DNA of 64,000 nucleotides from CAZTTH01 sp964615975 (GCA_964615975.1 CAZTTH010000001.1:75205-139204); one strand, 5' to 3'. Positions 55,165 to 64,000 are shown, counted from the stretch's first letter. Translations and numbers: made by a program. Notes: generated by a model not told the origin, from the letters alone.

Positions 55165-56665
55165 GATTGTTCTCCTCTGATGTGGGTGATGTTAATGAAG
55201 AGTTGTGAAGCGCATGTGTTGTTAATGATTTCCAATGTAAATACGATAATGCAATCATCATTGAAATCAACCATGGTAAAAGAGAAAAAATTCCAAGTAA
55301 ATCCCATAATTCACCCCAATTAAATGCCGAAAATTTTTCCACTGCCGCAGAATCATGCGACTGCAAACGAATTGGAAGTGTCCACGGATGAATATACGGC
55401 AGGTTTTGGGTCAGCATAAGTTGAACTGCGGTGTAATAGTGCAAAAGAGGATTTTCGATATCCGTGCGGATGATTGGTGATATGATCGTGCAGAATAACA
55501 TGTTCAAGAACGATGGCAACATTAAAAACGGTAAAACCAGACGATAGACGCGGCGCTGAATAATCGGGATGATGATCAGAGCATAGAACGGTAACGCGGG
55601 GATTTGATAACGAGGCCCGGTGCAGGCGCCGCCATGCCAGCCATTGAAGCTGATGTTCATGACCATGAATCCCACAATAGTGATAAACCCGATCCAGAAC
55701 ACTTCTTTGGCCAAATCATTGTAAGCGTGATACAATCCGGGTATGGCCAACAGCATCCAGGGAAGATAAAAAAATAACCCGCGATAGGGTGAAAAGGTTA
55801 ATCCCCACAGCGCTTCGACCCTAAAGGCGCCGAATAAAGTGCCAAATGTTTCATTGGTTAAAAAATGGGGATTATTATATATATTGGCGATGGTAAAAAA
55901 CCCGCCAAAACAGATTTTATGATAACTGATGAACAAGAGGAATGGTATCAATCCGCCCAGACAAAATCGGGCCAATGAACTGCGGTGTCTTGCGAGTACA
56001 AGGATTGCGGGTAATAAAGCGATGGCACAGGAATACTCCACCAGGATCGCCACCCCCAAAAATAAGCCACTAAAAAATTTGGCATTCGCGTCATTTAGCA
56101 CCAGGTAATAAAGCGCCATAGTCATCCCGGCGGCCGCAGTAGAATGTCCCCAGACTTGAGTGCTGAAGGGAAATAACAACGTGCACCAATACAAGGCAAT
56201 CCAAAGCATCAACCTTCCGGTTGGATCTGCTGGCAGAAATACTGTCAATATGCGATAAAAAAAGATCGCGGATATTGCCAGGGGCAAGACCGTGACCCAA
56301 AGATGGATGAGGTACGCATTTAATAGAGATATCCCATCAGACCCGGGCTCTACTCCCAAGATACTTTCGCCATGATAAAGCATGAAATAAAAGGGAATTC
56401 CCATCATGGCAATACCTGGTGCTTTGTTGGAATAATAATTATCTTGATAGCGTGACCAATCGCCGGTATTGATACCCCGTTCAGGATCAGTAATGAAGCG
56501 ATTGATGCGAAAGGTTAGATAATCAGAAGTTTCCGGTTCGACAAAGGCGAAGATCACATTCAATCGTGAGTTATGATTCCAGGCGGCGCCGTTGTAAAAG
56601 TAGCTGTAAGAAAGAAAAACCAGGAGAAAAAGACAAATTTCAAATCGAGTTACTTTTAGTTGCAT
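55157..56665 (-). CDS. GT-C/PMT-like multi-pass membrane glycosyltransferase
   Basis: From the ATG at 56665 the protein has 502 residues; a GTG at 56707 would add 14, and neither has a clear ribosome site. A first membrane segment (LFLLVFLSYSYFYNGAA) is followed by a periplasmic loop with YQDNYYSNKAPGIAMMGIPF, a motif common to a group of GT39-like membrane transferases. About ten more hydrophobic segments follow. Such enzymes move sugars from a polyprenyl phosphate donor to lipids or proteins. The catalytic acidic pair is not obvious to me, so the specific function is open. It is translationally linked to the tail-anchored protein downstream. Confidence 0.6.
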   Translation of the reverse strand: MQLKVTRFEICLFLLVFLSYSYFYNGAAWNHNSRLNVIFAFVEPETSDYLTFRINRFITDPERGINTGDWSRYQDNYYSNKAPGIAMMGIPFYFMLYHGESILGVEPGSDGISLLNAYLIHLWVTVLPLAISAIFFYRILTVFLPADPTGRLMLWIALYWCTLLFPFSTQVWGHSTAAAGMTMALYYLVLNDANAKFFSGLFLGVAILVEYSCAIALLPAILVLARHRSSLARFCLGGLIPFLLFISYHKICFGGFFTIANIYNNPHFLTNETFGTLFGAFRVEALWGLTFSPYRGLFFYLPWMLLAIPGLYHAYNDLAKEVFWIGFITIVGFMVMNISFNGWHGGACTGPRYQIPALPFYALIIIPIIQRRVYRLVLPFLMLPSFLNMLFCTIISPIIRTDIENPLLHYYTAVQLMLTQNLPYIHPWTLPIRLQSHDSAAVEKFSAFNWGELWDLLGIFSLLPWLISMMIALSYLHWKSLTTHALHNSSLTSPTSEENNHG

Positions 56666-56731
56666 GGGGAATCGTGCGATTAAGAAACCAATCCTGTGAT
56701 AAAACACCGGAGGAGGCCAGAGATGAATTAG

Positions 56732-56869
56732 AGGTTAGTCGAAAAGGGTGTCCGGATAATTCTTTATCGCTTGTGACGCCGTTTGTAGGTTGCGCGCTAG
56801 CGCATAATAGCGAAGAAATCCTGCCCAATCTGCAGGCTCGTTACAAACAACACCCTTTTCGACCAACCT
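56732..56869 (-). repeat. 138-base nested inverted-repeat element (candidate structured RNA)
   Basis: Outer arms 56732-56751 and 56850-56869 match in 19 of 20 positions; on the minus strand the odd position is a G-U wobble, so a full 20-pair stem can form. One base inside lies a second stem GTTTGTA/TACAAAC. Within it are two hairpins, CCTGC-AGATTGG-GCAGG and TGCGC-TAGC-GCGCA. The element lies between the glmM-like gene and the glycosyltransferase gene, both on the minus strand, and would form in the leader of the latter. It could be a riboregulator, a processing site or a small palindromic mobile repeat. Confidence 0.6.
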
Positions 56870-56983
56870 GGAATTATTTTCTGCCAAGTATTCACTACAG
56901 CTACTTAGCCACAACCAAACTACAGTTCAAAACCAACCAGTAAAATCGTGATCAAAATATGATGCTATCTGATGATTAAGGAG

Positions 56984-58342
56984 CTAGATCAATTGCCGAC
57001 ATTTATCGGCGAATTCCTGGGTTAACTCGTCGGCTGCAGCTTGAGATTTTGCCTCTGCCATGATGCGCATGATGGGCTCGGTATTCGATGGCCGGATGAT
57101 AACCCAACGATCATCCCAGTTGATTTTCACGCCATCCAACAGATTCAGACGATAGGTCGCATATTCTTTCTGCATTGTTTGGATGATATGCTGGGCTTGC
57201 TCATTGGAGGCTTCAACCTTTTTGGTGGAACTGTAATATTCAGGGAATTCAGTCAATAGCTCTTCAATTGATTTCTTGCGCACAGCCATCATCTCCAGAA
57301 TCAGCGCCATGGCGCTATAACTGTCACGGCAAGGGTGAACTTTGGGCCAGATTACACCACCATTGCTTTCACCGCCAATGACCGCTCCTAGTTGCAGCAT
57401 TTTCGAAGTAACATTGATCTCACCGATCTTGGTATAATGAATTTCACAACCCGCCTGTTGGGTGACATATTCGGCCGCCGATGAGGTCACCATGCTCACC
57501 ACCACCGGTCCTTTTTCGCGTGTCAGGTAATGCTTGATCGCCAATACCAAGGTATTGTTTTCCCCGATCGGTATCCCCTGACTATTAACAATCGCCAGGC
57601 GGTCGCCATCCGGATCCTGGGCAAAGCCCAACTGACACTGATGATCACGCACCACCTTTCCGAGTGCGGTCAAATGCGCCGGAACCGGTTCTGGTTCGCG
57701 TTCGAATCGGCCTTCAGCCTTATCAAATAAGGGAATTACTTCGCACCCTAAATCCTGGAGAAAACAGACCGCGGAATATGCCCCTACTCCATTACAGCAG
57801 TCCATTGCCACCTTGAATCGGCAGGCGCGAATGGCATCGACATTGATCAAGGAAAAGATGCGCTGCTGATGGATGGCAAATGAATTATCAAGATATTTAA
57901 CCGAGCGCAATTCCGGTTCGGGAACGAATGCGCGGCTTTGCTGGTGATATAAATCGAGTAGATCACGCGCTTCAATATCATTAAGAAATATCCCCGCGCT
58001 GTTGACAAACTTCAGCGCATTCCATGGCAATGGGTTATGACTGGCGGTAATGGCAATGCCGCCGATGGTTTTGTATTCATTAACCATGATTTGCAAGGTT
58101 GGCGTGGGAATGATCCCGGCCAGATAAGGCTGGCAGCCAACCGCCAGTAAACCAGCGGTCACCGCATGTTCGACCATTTCACCAGTGGGACGGGTATCGC
58201 GCCCAACGATGATTCTACCCCGACCCAGGTAAGTGCCAAAGGTCATGGCCATGGAGGTGACAAGCTGAGTCGTAAATGTTTCACCGACCACGCCGCGAAC
58301 GCCACTGACACTTATTTTTAAATTTTGGACTACGTTATGCAT
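56984..58342 (-). CDS. glmM: Phosphoglucosamine mutase-type phosphohexomutase
   Basis: The 452-residue protein has all active-site loops of the alpha-D-phosphohexomutase family: the catalytic serine in ITASHNPLPWNAL (Ser101), the metal loop AQDPDGDRLA (Asp243, Asp245, Asp247), the sugar loop GGESNGGV, and the phosphate loop RPSNTEPIMR. It is most like GlmM-annotated enzymes of FCB/PVC bacteria, which make GlcN-1-P for peptidoglycan and lipopolysaccharide, but Glc or Man specificity cannot be excluded. Its ATG lies within the last 8 bases of the degenerate paralogue upstream, which indicates joint translation. Confidence 0.88.
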   Translation of the reverse strand: MHNVVQNLKISVSGVRGVVGETFTTQLVTSMAMTFGTYLGRGRIIVGRDTRPTGEMVEHAVTAGLLAVGCQPYLAGIIPTPTLQIMVNEYKTIGGIAITASHNPLPWNALKFVNSAGIFLNDIEARDLLDLYHQQSRAFVPEPELRSVKYLDNSFAIHQQRIFSLINVDAIRACRFKVAMDCCNGVGAYSAVCFLQDLGCEVIPLFDKAEGRFEREPEPVPAHLTALGKVVRDHQCQLGFAQDPDGDRLAIVNSQGIPIGENNTLVLAIKHYLTREKGPVVVSMVTSSAAEYVTQQAGCEIHYTKIGEINVTSKMLQLGAVIGGESNGGVIWPKVHPCRDSYSAMALILEMMAVRKKSIEELLTEFPEYYSSTKKVEASNEQAQHIIQTMQKEYATYRLNLLDGVKINWDDRWVIIRPSNTEPIMRIMAEAKSQAAADELTQEFADKCRQLI

Positions 58343-59705
58343 GAAAAATGAGTCGTTCAGCTAGTACCAGAGCGCGATCGGCTAAGTCGATTGCGCCCTC
58401 CTTGGTTTTCCATTCCGCGATGACGCGGAGTATCGGTTCGGTCGCCGAGACCCGCAGGTTTACCCACCCGTCCTCCCAATCGAATCGCAATCCGTCGGTT
58501 TCATCACAGCTCAGCGCGTCGGGAAACGCCGACTTCATCTGCACCAGCAAGCGATAGGGAAATGATTGACAACGGATAAATTTTTTAACGATAAAATAGT
58601 AGGGCAATTCCTGGAGTAATTCGGAGGATGATTTGCCGCGTTCCGCCATGGCCTCGAGTATTTTGCCTAAAATCATGAAGCCATCATAACCATTGATGCC
58701 ATTGGCAAAGGCGACACTGCCACTGCCATCACCGCCGAGCGTGGCTTTGACTTCCAGCATGCGATCAATGATGTTGGCTTGTCCGACGGTTGTTTTATGG
58801 AGATCAGCCTTGAACTTCCTTGCGAGATCATCGATCATCCGAGAGCTGCAGGAATTGGTGACAATCACCGGGGCAGTTTGGGGTTTTGCCAAAACCTGAT
58901 TGGCAACCATAGCGAATGTCACTTCTTCCGAGGGTGTTTCACCTTTGTTGGTGATGACTGAAACGCGACTGACATCACTATTTAACACGAATCCGACATC
59001 TGCGTGCAGGGGCGAAATCAGCGCTTTTACCTGGCGTCCGGTTCGTGGCCGGGGTTCGGGATCGTGTGGCAGATCACCGGCTTTTTCATTATTAATCAAG
59101 ATCAAATCTATTCCTAAGAGCCGGGCAAAGCTGTCGATCAATTCCGCCCCAGCGCCGTTACAACAATCGACCACCACTTTCAGTTTAGCCTGGTCAATAG
59201 CGGCACAATTCAAGGTCGCCGTCACTGACTTTAAATAGTCAGCTTTTATTGCAGCAGCCAGCGTTGACGTTTTACCAATATCCCGATAATTGGCTTTGCG
59301 GAACAGCCGACCATGATAAATATCCAGCAATGTCTGGGTCTGTACGCGATTGAAGTAGGATCCGCGGGCATTGATGGGAATGACGGCATTCCATCCTGCT
59401 TGATGATGGCCGGCGCCAATCAATACCCCGCCGGCAAGATGCTGTTTTGCCACTAAAAAATGCATCAGCGGAGCCGGACATATTCCGGCATCAATCACCT
59501 CGCAACCGCAGGCCATCAAGGCGCCAATGCTGGCGTGTTTTAGTAAGCTCGATGAATGCCGTGTATCGACACCAATAACGACAGCACCGCCCTGAAAATA
59601 CGTCCCGATTGCAGAGACATAATCCACGGTGACGGAAGGATTGAGGGCATCACCGACAACGCCGCGCATGCCCGCCGTGCTCAAACGCAGGAAATGATTG
59701 TACAT
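58335..59705 (-). CDS. Degenerate phosphohexomutase paralogue (probable pseudoenzyme)
   Basis: The 456-residue protein aligns with the GlmM-type protein next to it over its whole length (STAGMRGVVGDALNPSV, VIGVDTRHSSSLLKHASIGA, VVVDCCNGAGAELIDSFA) but has lost catalytic residues. The serine loop TASHNP is GAGHHQ, with Gly99 in place of the phosphoserine. The metal loop DPDGDR is NSDVSR at 242-247, keeping only one Asp. The sugar loop GGESNGG is GGDGSGS. The phosphate-binding loop RVSATEPILR is kept. The frame is open and unbroken, so it is not a decaying gene. It may be a regulatory or structural partner of the active mutase, with which it overlaps by 8 bases. Confidence 0.8.
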   Translation of the reverse strand: MYNHFLRLSTAGMRGVVGDALNPSVTVDYVSAIGTYFQGGAVVIGVDTRHSSSLLKHASIGALMACGCEVIDAGICPAPLMHFLVAKQHLAGGVLIGAGHHQAGWNAVIPINARGSYFNRVQTQTLLDIYHGRLFRKANYRDIGKTSTLAAAIKADYLKSVTATLNCAAIDQAKLKVVVDCCNGAGAELIDSFARLLGIDLILINNEKAGDLPHDPEPRPRTGRQVKALISPLHADVGFVLNSDVSRVSVITNKGETPSEEVTFAMVANQVLAKPQTAPVIVTNSCSSRMIDDLARKFKADLHKTTVGQANIIDRMLEVKATLGGDGSGSVAFANGINGYDGFMILGKILEAMAERGKSSSELLQELPYYFIVKKFIRCQSFPYRLLVQMKSAFPDALSCDETDGLRFDWEDGWVNLRVSATEPILRVIAEWKTKEGAIDLADRALVLAERLIFHA

Positions 59706-59876
59706 AAAAAGTTATTTCATTAAAATCAGCGCCCAAAATAACGTCGTATCCTGTTATTGTAAAGAATAGCCTGAAGAGTAATCCCCACCAATTTACTGGA
59801 TTGTTCGTTGACATGATGAAATTAAAGTCGAAATTACCGTCTTTCTTTAACACAAAATCACAAAAGGGCTAACCGC

Positions 59877-62537
59877 ATGAAAAATAGCGACTTAATACAT
59901 GAGATCGAGTGCATCCAGAAAGCCATCGATCCTTATTTTTCAGAATTAACCAAGGAATCAACCATACGCTACATCCGATTCTTAAACGATGGCAATGTGT
60001 TGATCCTGCCGCGGAGCAAGGGAGACAGTCGCTATGTCTATGGTGATCGGGGATTCAATTTCTGGGTGCATGCGTCGGGATATATCTATGCCAGCGAAGG
60101 ATTGTTTTCTCTCTTCTCTCGTCGCAAGGAGGGGGAAGAGCCGGTCATTGCTTTTTTTGCCGGTTTGCCAAAGAACAAGAGCAAGAAAAGTTTTTATCCC
60201 GTTTCCTTATTGCCAGTCCCGGTCATTGATCATGGCAAAACGATTGTGCAACGCCGCTATGCTGTTATGAACAAGGAAGCGACATATTTTTTTACTGAAT
60301 TTAGTGACTTGCAAAGCGTGGTGCGGGTCACCATTAACGAAATCAATCAACTATTCTTCTCTGTGCATTTGTCCAACCGGAGTGGGAAATCTCATGATCT
60401 GTATCTCTCCAGTTACTTTCGCCCCTTTTGCCGACATCAGATCTATGAGAGTGATGAAGACCGCTGGTTTGGTGAAATGCAATCGCTGCCCGAAGTAAAA
60501 CCGAATGGGGATTGTTCCCCGGCCTTGTTAACCATTGCCGAGGATGTCGATCGGTTTACTTCAGAGACTTTTTATGCGGTGCTTTCCGAAAAAATTACCA
60601 CTGGCAACAGTTCGACCCTGCATCAACGTCAGACGACAACCTCCCGAATCGATTATATGGGGGGAATCAAGCGTAATCTGGGGACATCCCTGGCCTTGGC
60701 CAAAGGCAACTTTACTCTGCGAGCGCCGATCACCACCTTTGCCGATTTGGCAATTGCTGGCGACATCAATACCATATCGATCGCTCCGCGGGGTGAGATC
60801 CGAATCGACTATCGTTTTGCGCTCGCATCCGATCAAGCCTCACAGCAACAACTAGCCGGACATTCGCTTAATCTAGTTGAGATCGATTCTCTGATTCCCT
60901 GTCAACAGAAAAAAAATCGCGAGATTTTGGCTGGTTTGGAAGCGAGAATCAGTGGATTTAATGCTGCCAGTGTCGTTCAGGAACAGGATTTCAATGAATT
61001 TTTTGATCACCTTAAATATCAGGTTTCGATTTGCGGGTTGCTCAAGGGGTACATGCAGCTCGCGCCGCGCTCGTTGATCGGCATCCGAGATGTCTTTCAA
61101 GCGTTGGAGGGTTTACACTATTACCGTCCTGGGGAGAGTCGGGAAAAGATGCTTGAAGCTTTAGGTTTTACCACCCCATCCGGTCGCTGTCTGCGGCAAT
61201 ATTCCCTGCCGCCCAAAGGAGCAAAAGCCGGGTCAGCGGATTTACGTCCCTTCATCGATCAGGGAGTCTGGATAATCAATGCCGTCAGTTCCTATTTGCG
61301 GCATTCCGGTGATCGCGAATTTTTAAATTTGACCATAGGGTATCACGAGATTATCGATGAATCTGGTTGGGGAGCCATTGGTCCGCTTGATCAGAAAGAT
61401 TCGGTGCTCGAACATCTCTTCAAAATCATGAACTACCTTGACCGCAATCGTGATCATGATGAAACCAAATTATTATGCGCGCTTTATGGTGATTGGAACG
61501 ATGCCCTAGATGGCTTGGGCATCGCCATGGACCCCAAAAAGAAATTCGGCACCGGAGTCAGTGTCATGGCGACTTTGCAGTATTATCAGAATTGTGGTGA
61601 AATGATTGATATTCTGACCCATTTTTTCCCTGGAAAGTTTTTGGATCGACTGCGGCAATACGGGGAAATTCGTGCTGAATTGGCCGAAAATCTGATTCGA
61701 TTTGCCATCCAATCAGATCCCCTGGGGAATCGCAGGATTGTCCATGGTTGGGGCGATCGCCGGTCCTATCATGTCGCCAGTTACCAGGATCCGGATGGAA
61801 AAGCCCGCGATGGCTCTACCAGCAATGCATTTTGGGTGATCGCGGACATGTTGGAGCATGACTCGAGTTTGGAAACAGATATACTGGCCGCATTCAAGCG
61901 CCTGGATTCCAAGTATGGTATCATGACTTTCAATCCGGCATTCCAACGTGACACCAAGGGGGTAGGGCGAATTCCAAAACTTCCCCCAGGCACAGCGGAG
62001 AATGGCGCCACCTATATTCATGCCACCCTGTTTGCCATTCGCGCCTTATATCTACTGGGGCAAGCGCGGGAAGCCTGGCAGCAAATAGAAAAAATCCTTC
62101 CCTTCACTCCGCTCCATAAAAACTATACCCATTCCCCATTTGTAATGCCTAATTCGTATGTCTACAACCCCGAGAAAGGATTGGATGGCGAGTCGATGAA
62201 TGACTGGCAAACCGGCAGTTCGAATGTGTTATTGAAAGTATTGGTCTGGCATGTATTCGGCTATAGTCCGGAATTTTCCGGGGTACGCATTCAGCCCGCC
62301 AACTGGCTGCCGTTCTCGGCCTTCGAATTCACCATCGATATTCCCCGCGATGGCGGCAAAAAATTGCGTCTTGAGTATCGTAAACAACAAAAAAATAATT
62401 CTGATCGTGACTTTGTCTTGAATCAACTGACTCCCCTTACCGGTGAGTGGAATGAACAGATGAAAGCGTGGCATTGCTTCATTCCCTGGGAAGAACTCGG
62501 TGAGATAACCGATATCCTGATCATCGATCCTCTCTAA
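59877..62537 (+). CDS. GH94-like glycoside phosphorylase
   Basis: The 886-residue protein has the layout of GH94 phosphorylases: an N-terminal beta-sandwich (YVYGDRGFNFWVHASGYIYA onwards, to about residue 330) and an (alpha/alpha)6 catalytic domain. In the latter, GDWNDALDGLG carries the likely general acid Asp542. AENGATYIHATLFAIRALYL and SMNDWQTGSSNVLLKVLVWH follow in family order. These enzymes split beta-linked disaccharides or oligosaccharides with phosphate to give sugar 1-phosphate. It is divergent from the mutase pair, which could use such a product. AAAGGG precedes the ATG. The substrate (cellobiose, chitobiose, laminaribiose or other) cannot be read from the sequence. Confidence 0.72.
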   Translation: MKNSDLIHEIECIQKAIDPYFSELTKESTIRYIRFLNDGNVLILPRSKGDSRYVYGDRGFNFWVHASGYIYASEGLFSLFSRRKEGEEPVIAFFAGLPKNKSKKSFYPVSLLPVPVIDHGKTIVQRRYAVMNKEATYFFTEFSDLQSVVRVTINEINQLFFSVHLSNRSGKSHDLYLSSYFRPFCRHQIYESDEDRWFGEMQSLPEVKPNGDCSPALLTIAEDVDRFTSETFYAVLSEKITTGNSSTLHQRQTTTSRIDYMGGIKRNLGTSLALAKGNFTLRAPITTFADLAIAGDINTISIAPRGEIRIDYRFALASDQASQQQLAGHSLNLVEIDSLIPCQQKKNREILAGLEARISGFNAASVVQEQDFNEFFDHLKYQVSICGLLKGYMQLAPRSLIGIRDVFQALEGLHYYRPGESREKMLEALGFTTPSGRCLRQYSLPPKGAKAGSADLRPFIDQGVWIINAVSSYLRHSGDREFLNLTIGYHEIIDESGWGAIGPLDQKDSVLEHLFKIMNYLDRNRDHDETKLLCALYGDWNDALDGLGIAMDPKKKFGTGVSVMATLQYYQNCGEMIDILTHFFPGKFLDRLRQYGEIRAELAENLIRFAIQSDPLGNRRIVHGWGDRRSYHVASYQDPDGKARDGSTSNAFWVIADMLEHDSSLETDILAAFKRLDSKYGIMTFNPAFQRDTKGVGRIPKLPPGTAENGATYIHATLFAIRALYLLGQAREAWQQIEKILPFTPLHKNYTHSPFVMPNSYVYNPEKGLDGESMNDWQTGSSNVLLKVLVWHVFGYSPEFSGVRIQPANWLPFSAFEFTIDIPRDGGKKLRLEYRKQQKNNSDRDFVLNQLTPLTGEWNEQMKAWHCFIPWEELGEITDILIIDPL

Positions 62538-62721
62538 TTCGTAGGTCCCGGTAAACCATCGTCCATAAATGTTTACTTGGCGAAAGATTAATTCCAATCA
62601 TTGTATAGAGTACTGGAGATTATCGTGTCATTCTCCAGAATTTCACCCGGTGCAACCAGCGAACCATTTTGAGTTCCGCTCCACCATCATCCATGCGCTC
62701 AGATCACTCTCAGATATCCGA

Positions 62722-63819
62722 TCAGCAATTCTCCAGAATGTAATCGAAATCAACGTATTGATTGAACATCTGCTGGATGAGTTCAATCTTGTCGTTATCG
62801 GTGATTTTGATTTTAACATTGAGATCATGGACCATGGAGGCAGTGATAAAGGTATCATTCGAGGTTGAGATAATCGGAATCTTACTGTTTTTCATCACCT
62901 GATTAACCACCAGCCCCGGCTTCTCTTTGCCGGTAATGATCAGGCCGGTTATCTGATTGACTGAACTGGTTTCCGAGAGATTCCAGCTTAATGCGGCGAG
63001 TATCAGATCTTCACGATCACCGGGCGTGATCACCAGTGTTTTACGTTTGATTTGACGGAGAAAGGTGGAGACCGACATCGCGCCTACAATGATATTTTCA
63101 ACGGGATTATTTTTGTACTGATTCCCAATAATGTATTTCCCTTTCAACACCTCGCGAATCTGCTCCATATTGGGATTCTTCAACCGTTCTTGATACGGCA
63201 CGACCCCCAATAGTTTGATGCCTTTGTTGGACAGGCTTTTTTCGACAAAATACTTGATCTTTTCATGCTTTTCGATGAAGACCTTGTTGACTATCACTCC
63301 CAGTAATTCCACCCCCACCGTGTCGAAAAGACTTTTATTCAGAATTAAAAAGTCGATCGCCTTGCCAATTCCGCCATCGGTGACGATGATGACCTTGCTT
63401 TGGAGTTGTTTGGCGACAAAGGCATTGGAGGTATCAAACACCGACCCGACACCGGCATGCCCGGTGCCTTCGATCAGAACAAAATCCTTTTTGTGCTGCA
63501 CAATGTCGTATGATCGGAGTATTTTCTCCATGATCCAATGGTTGTTGTTGTCTTCAATATATTCCTGAGTAAAACCTTCGGGAACCGGGATAGGATTCAT
63601 ATGGATGAGGGGACAATCCGGTTTATAGATTTTGTGAATCAGATAGGAATCCTCGTCGACTTTGCTGTTTTTAATGTTCAAGTAGCGTTGACCGACGGGT
63701 TTGATAAAGCCGGGATTCAAACCGGATTTGATCAGTTTGGAATAAAATCCCAGACAATTTGTGGTTTTACCGACATTTTGACCGGTCGCGGCGATAAAGA
63801 CGTTCTTGGTTTTTTTCAT
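62722..63819 (-). CDS. P-loop (BioD-like) and DRTGG-domain protein
   Basis: From the ATG at 63819 the protein has 365 residues; a TTG 12 codons upstream is less likely. The N-terminal part is a dethiobiotin-synthetase-like P-loop NTPase (FIAATGQNVGKTTNCLGFYS, then VLIEGTGHAGVGSVFD). The C-terminal part is a DRTGG domain (NIIVGAMSVSTFLRQIKRKT, LIITGKEKPG, TITASMV-like end). The same two domains form the regulatory part of long phosphotransacetylases (Pta), but the Pta catalytic domain is absent here. Stand-alone versions are found in several phyla with unknown role, perhaps as nucleotide sensors. It converges with the GH94-like gene. Confidence 0.8.
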   Translation of the reverse strand: MKKTKNVFIAATGQNVGKTTNCLGFYSKLIKSGLNPGFIKPVGQRYLNIKNSKVDEDSYLIHKIYKPDCPLIHMNPIPVPEGFTQEYIEDNNNHWIMEKILRSYDIVQHKKDFVLIEGTGHAGVGSVFDTSNAFVAKQLQSKVIIVTDGGIGKAIDFLILNKSLFDTVGVELLGVIVNKVFIEKHEKIKYFVEKSLSNKGIKLLGVVPYQERLKNPNMEQIREVLKGKYIIGNQYKNNPVENIIVGAMSVSTFLRQIKRKTLVITPGDREDLILAALSWNLSETSSVNQITGLIITGKEKPGLVVNQVMKNSKIPIISTSNDTFITASMVHDLNVKIKITDNDKIELIQQMFNQYVDFDYILENC

Positions 63820-64000
63820 GATTAAATATAGTGTGGCTGTTAACTCTATTAGCAAGTATTTTTTGGAGTTTACACGATGGGTTTCGACCTCTGGGGGCGG
63901 GTCGAGTATTTTAGTTGAGCAACTGTTATCTCCACACTAATCACGTTATGGGTAAAATTCTCGATTATTTGGAGATAGCATCAATGGTCTACTGTTTTAA
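63820..64000. other. Right edge, no gene recognised
   Basis: The last 181 bases contain only very short open frames on both strands. They are the upstream region of the P-loop/DRTGG gene and perhaps the leader of a gene beyond the window. No promoter or hairpin is convincing. Confidence 0.5.

Noticed and set aside
56566..56943. Plus-strand open frame of 125 codons over the inverted-repeat element
   Set aside because: It starts antisense to the glycosyltransferase gene and crosses the nested repeat; no domain, signal or ribosome site supports it.

Overview
The window is a stretch of bacterial chromosome, almost fully coding, with a conserved translation/transcription island on the left and a mixed envelope, glycan and replication region on the right. 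I see no rRNA operon, insertion sequence, prophage, integrase or CRISPR array. The cell is Gram-negative in character: it has lipoproteins with lipoboxes, an LpoB-type activator of penicillin-binding proteins, a PilT-type ATPase and a Bat operon. A TIGR04073-type protein, a membrane HExxH protein that resembles a chlamydial family as I remember it, an HTH-EIIA fusion, a tail-anchored TLKLK-repeat protein and the type of GlmM all lean towards the Planctomycetes-Verrucomicrobia-Chlamydiae-Lentisphaerae (PVC) group. This is an inference at moderate confidence; no species can be named.

Layout. 0-6 kb: an AbiEii-like nucleotidyltransferase, a TIGR04073 protein, a TMTC-like membrane-TPR protein, and a lipoprotein cluster (COG3014-like, YcfL-like, LpoB). 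6-10 kb: proA, tlyA and six-domain rpsA. 10.1-29.7 kb: tRNA-Thr, tuf, rpmG, tRNA-Trp, secE, nusG, rplKAJL, rpoBC, rpsL, rpsG, fusA, rpsJ, rplCDWB and rpsS, all on the + strand. This joins the tufB-secE-rpoBC, str and S10 clusters, but the S10 operon stops abruptly after rpsS. 29.8-38.3 kb: dus, dcd, hisS-aspS, an HU/IHF protein, a membrane metallopeptidase, tRNA-Phe, tRNA-Arg and a phosphomannomutase/phosphoglucomutase.

38.4-47.4 kb, + strand: pilT-like ATPase, then MoxR, DUF58, a BatD-like protein, BatA and a BatB-BatC fusion, then an HTH-EIIA regulator. 47.4-59.7 kb, - strand: a second TMTC-like protein, a SUMF1-type lipoprotein, dnaE, a Pro-rich tail-anchored protein, a GT-C-like glycosyltransferase, a complex inverted-repeat element, a GlmM-type mutase, and a degenerate paralogue of that mutase overlapping it by 8 bases. 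59.9-64 kb: a GH94-like glycoside phosphorylase and a P-loop/DRTGG protein.

The genes most worth a second look are the active/degenerate phosphohexomutase pair, the folded element at 56732-56869, resistance-type residues at two antibiotic target sites (RpsL residue 88 and RpoB position 526 in E. coli numbering), the broken S10 operon, and the tail-anchored TLKLK protein. Base composition also changes: lines I counted in the translation island are about 32-38% GC, and lines around 58-61 kb are about 55-57% GC.
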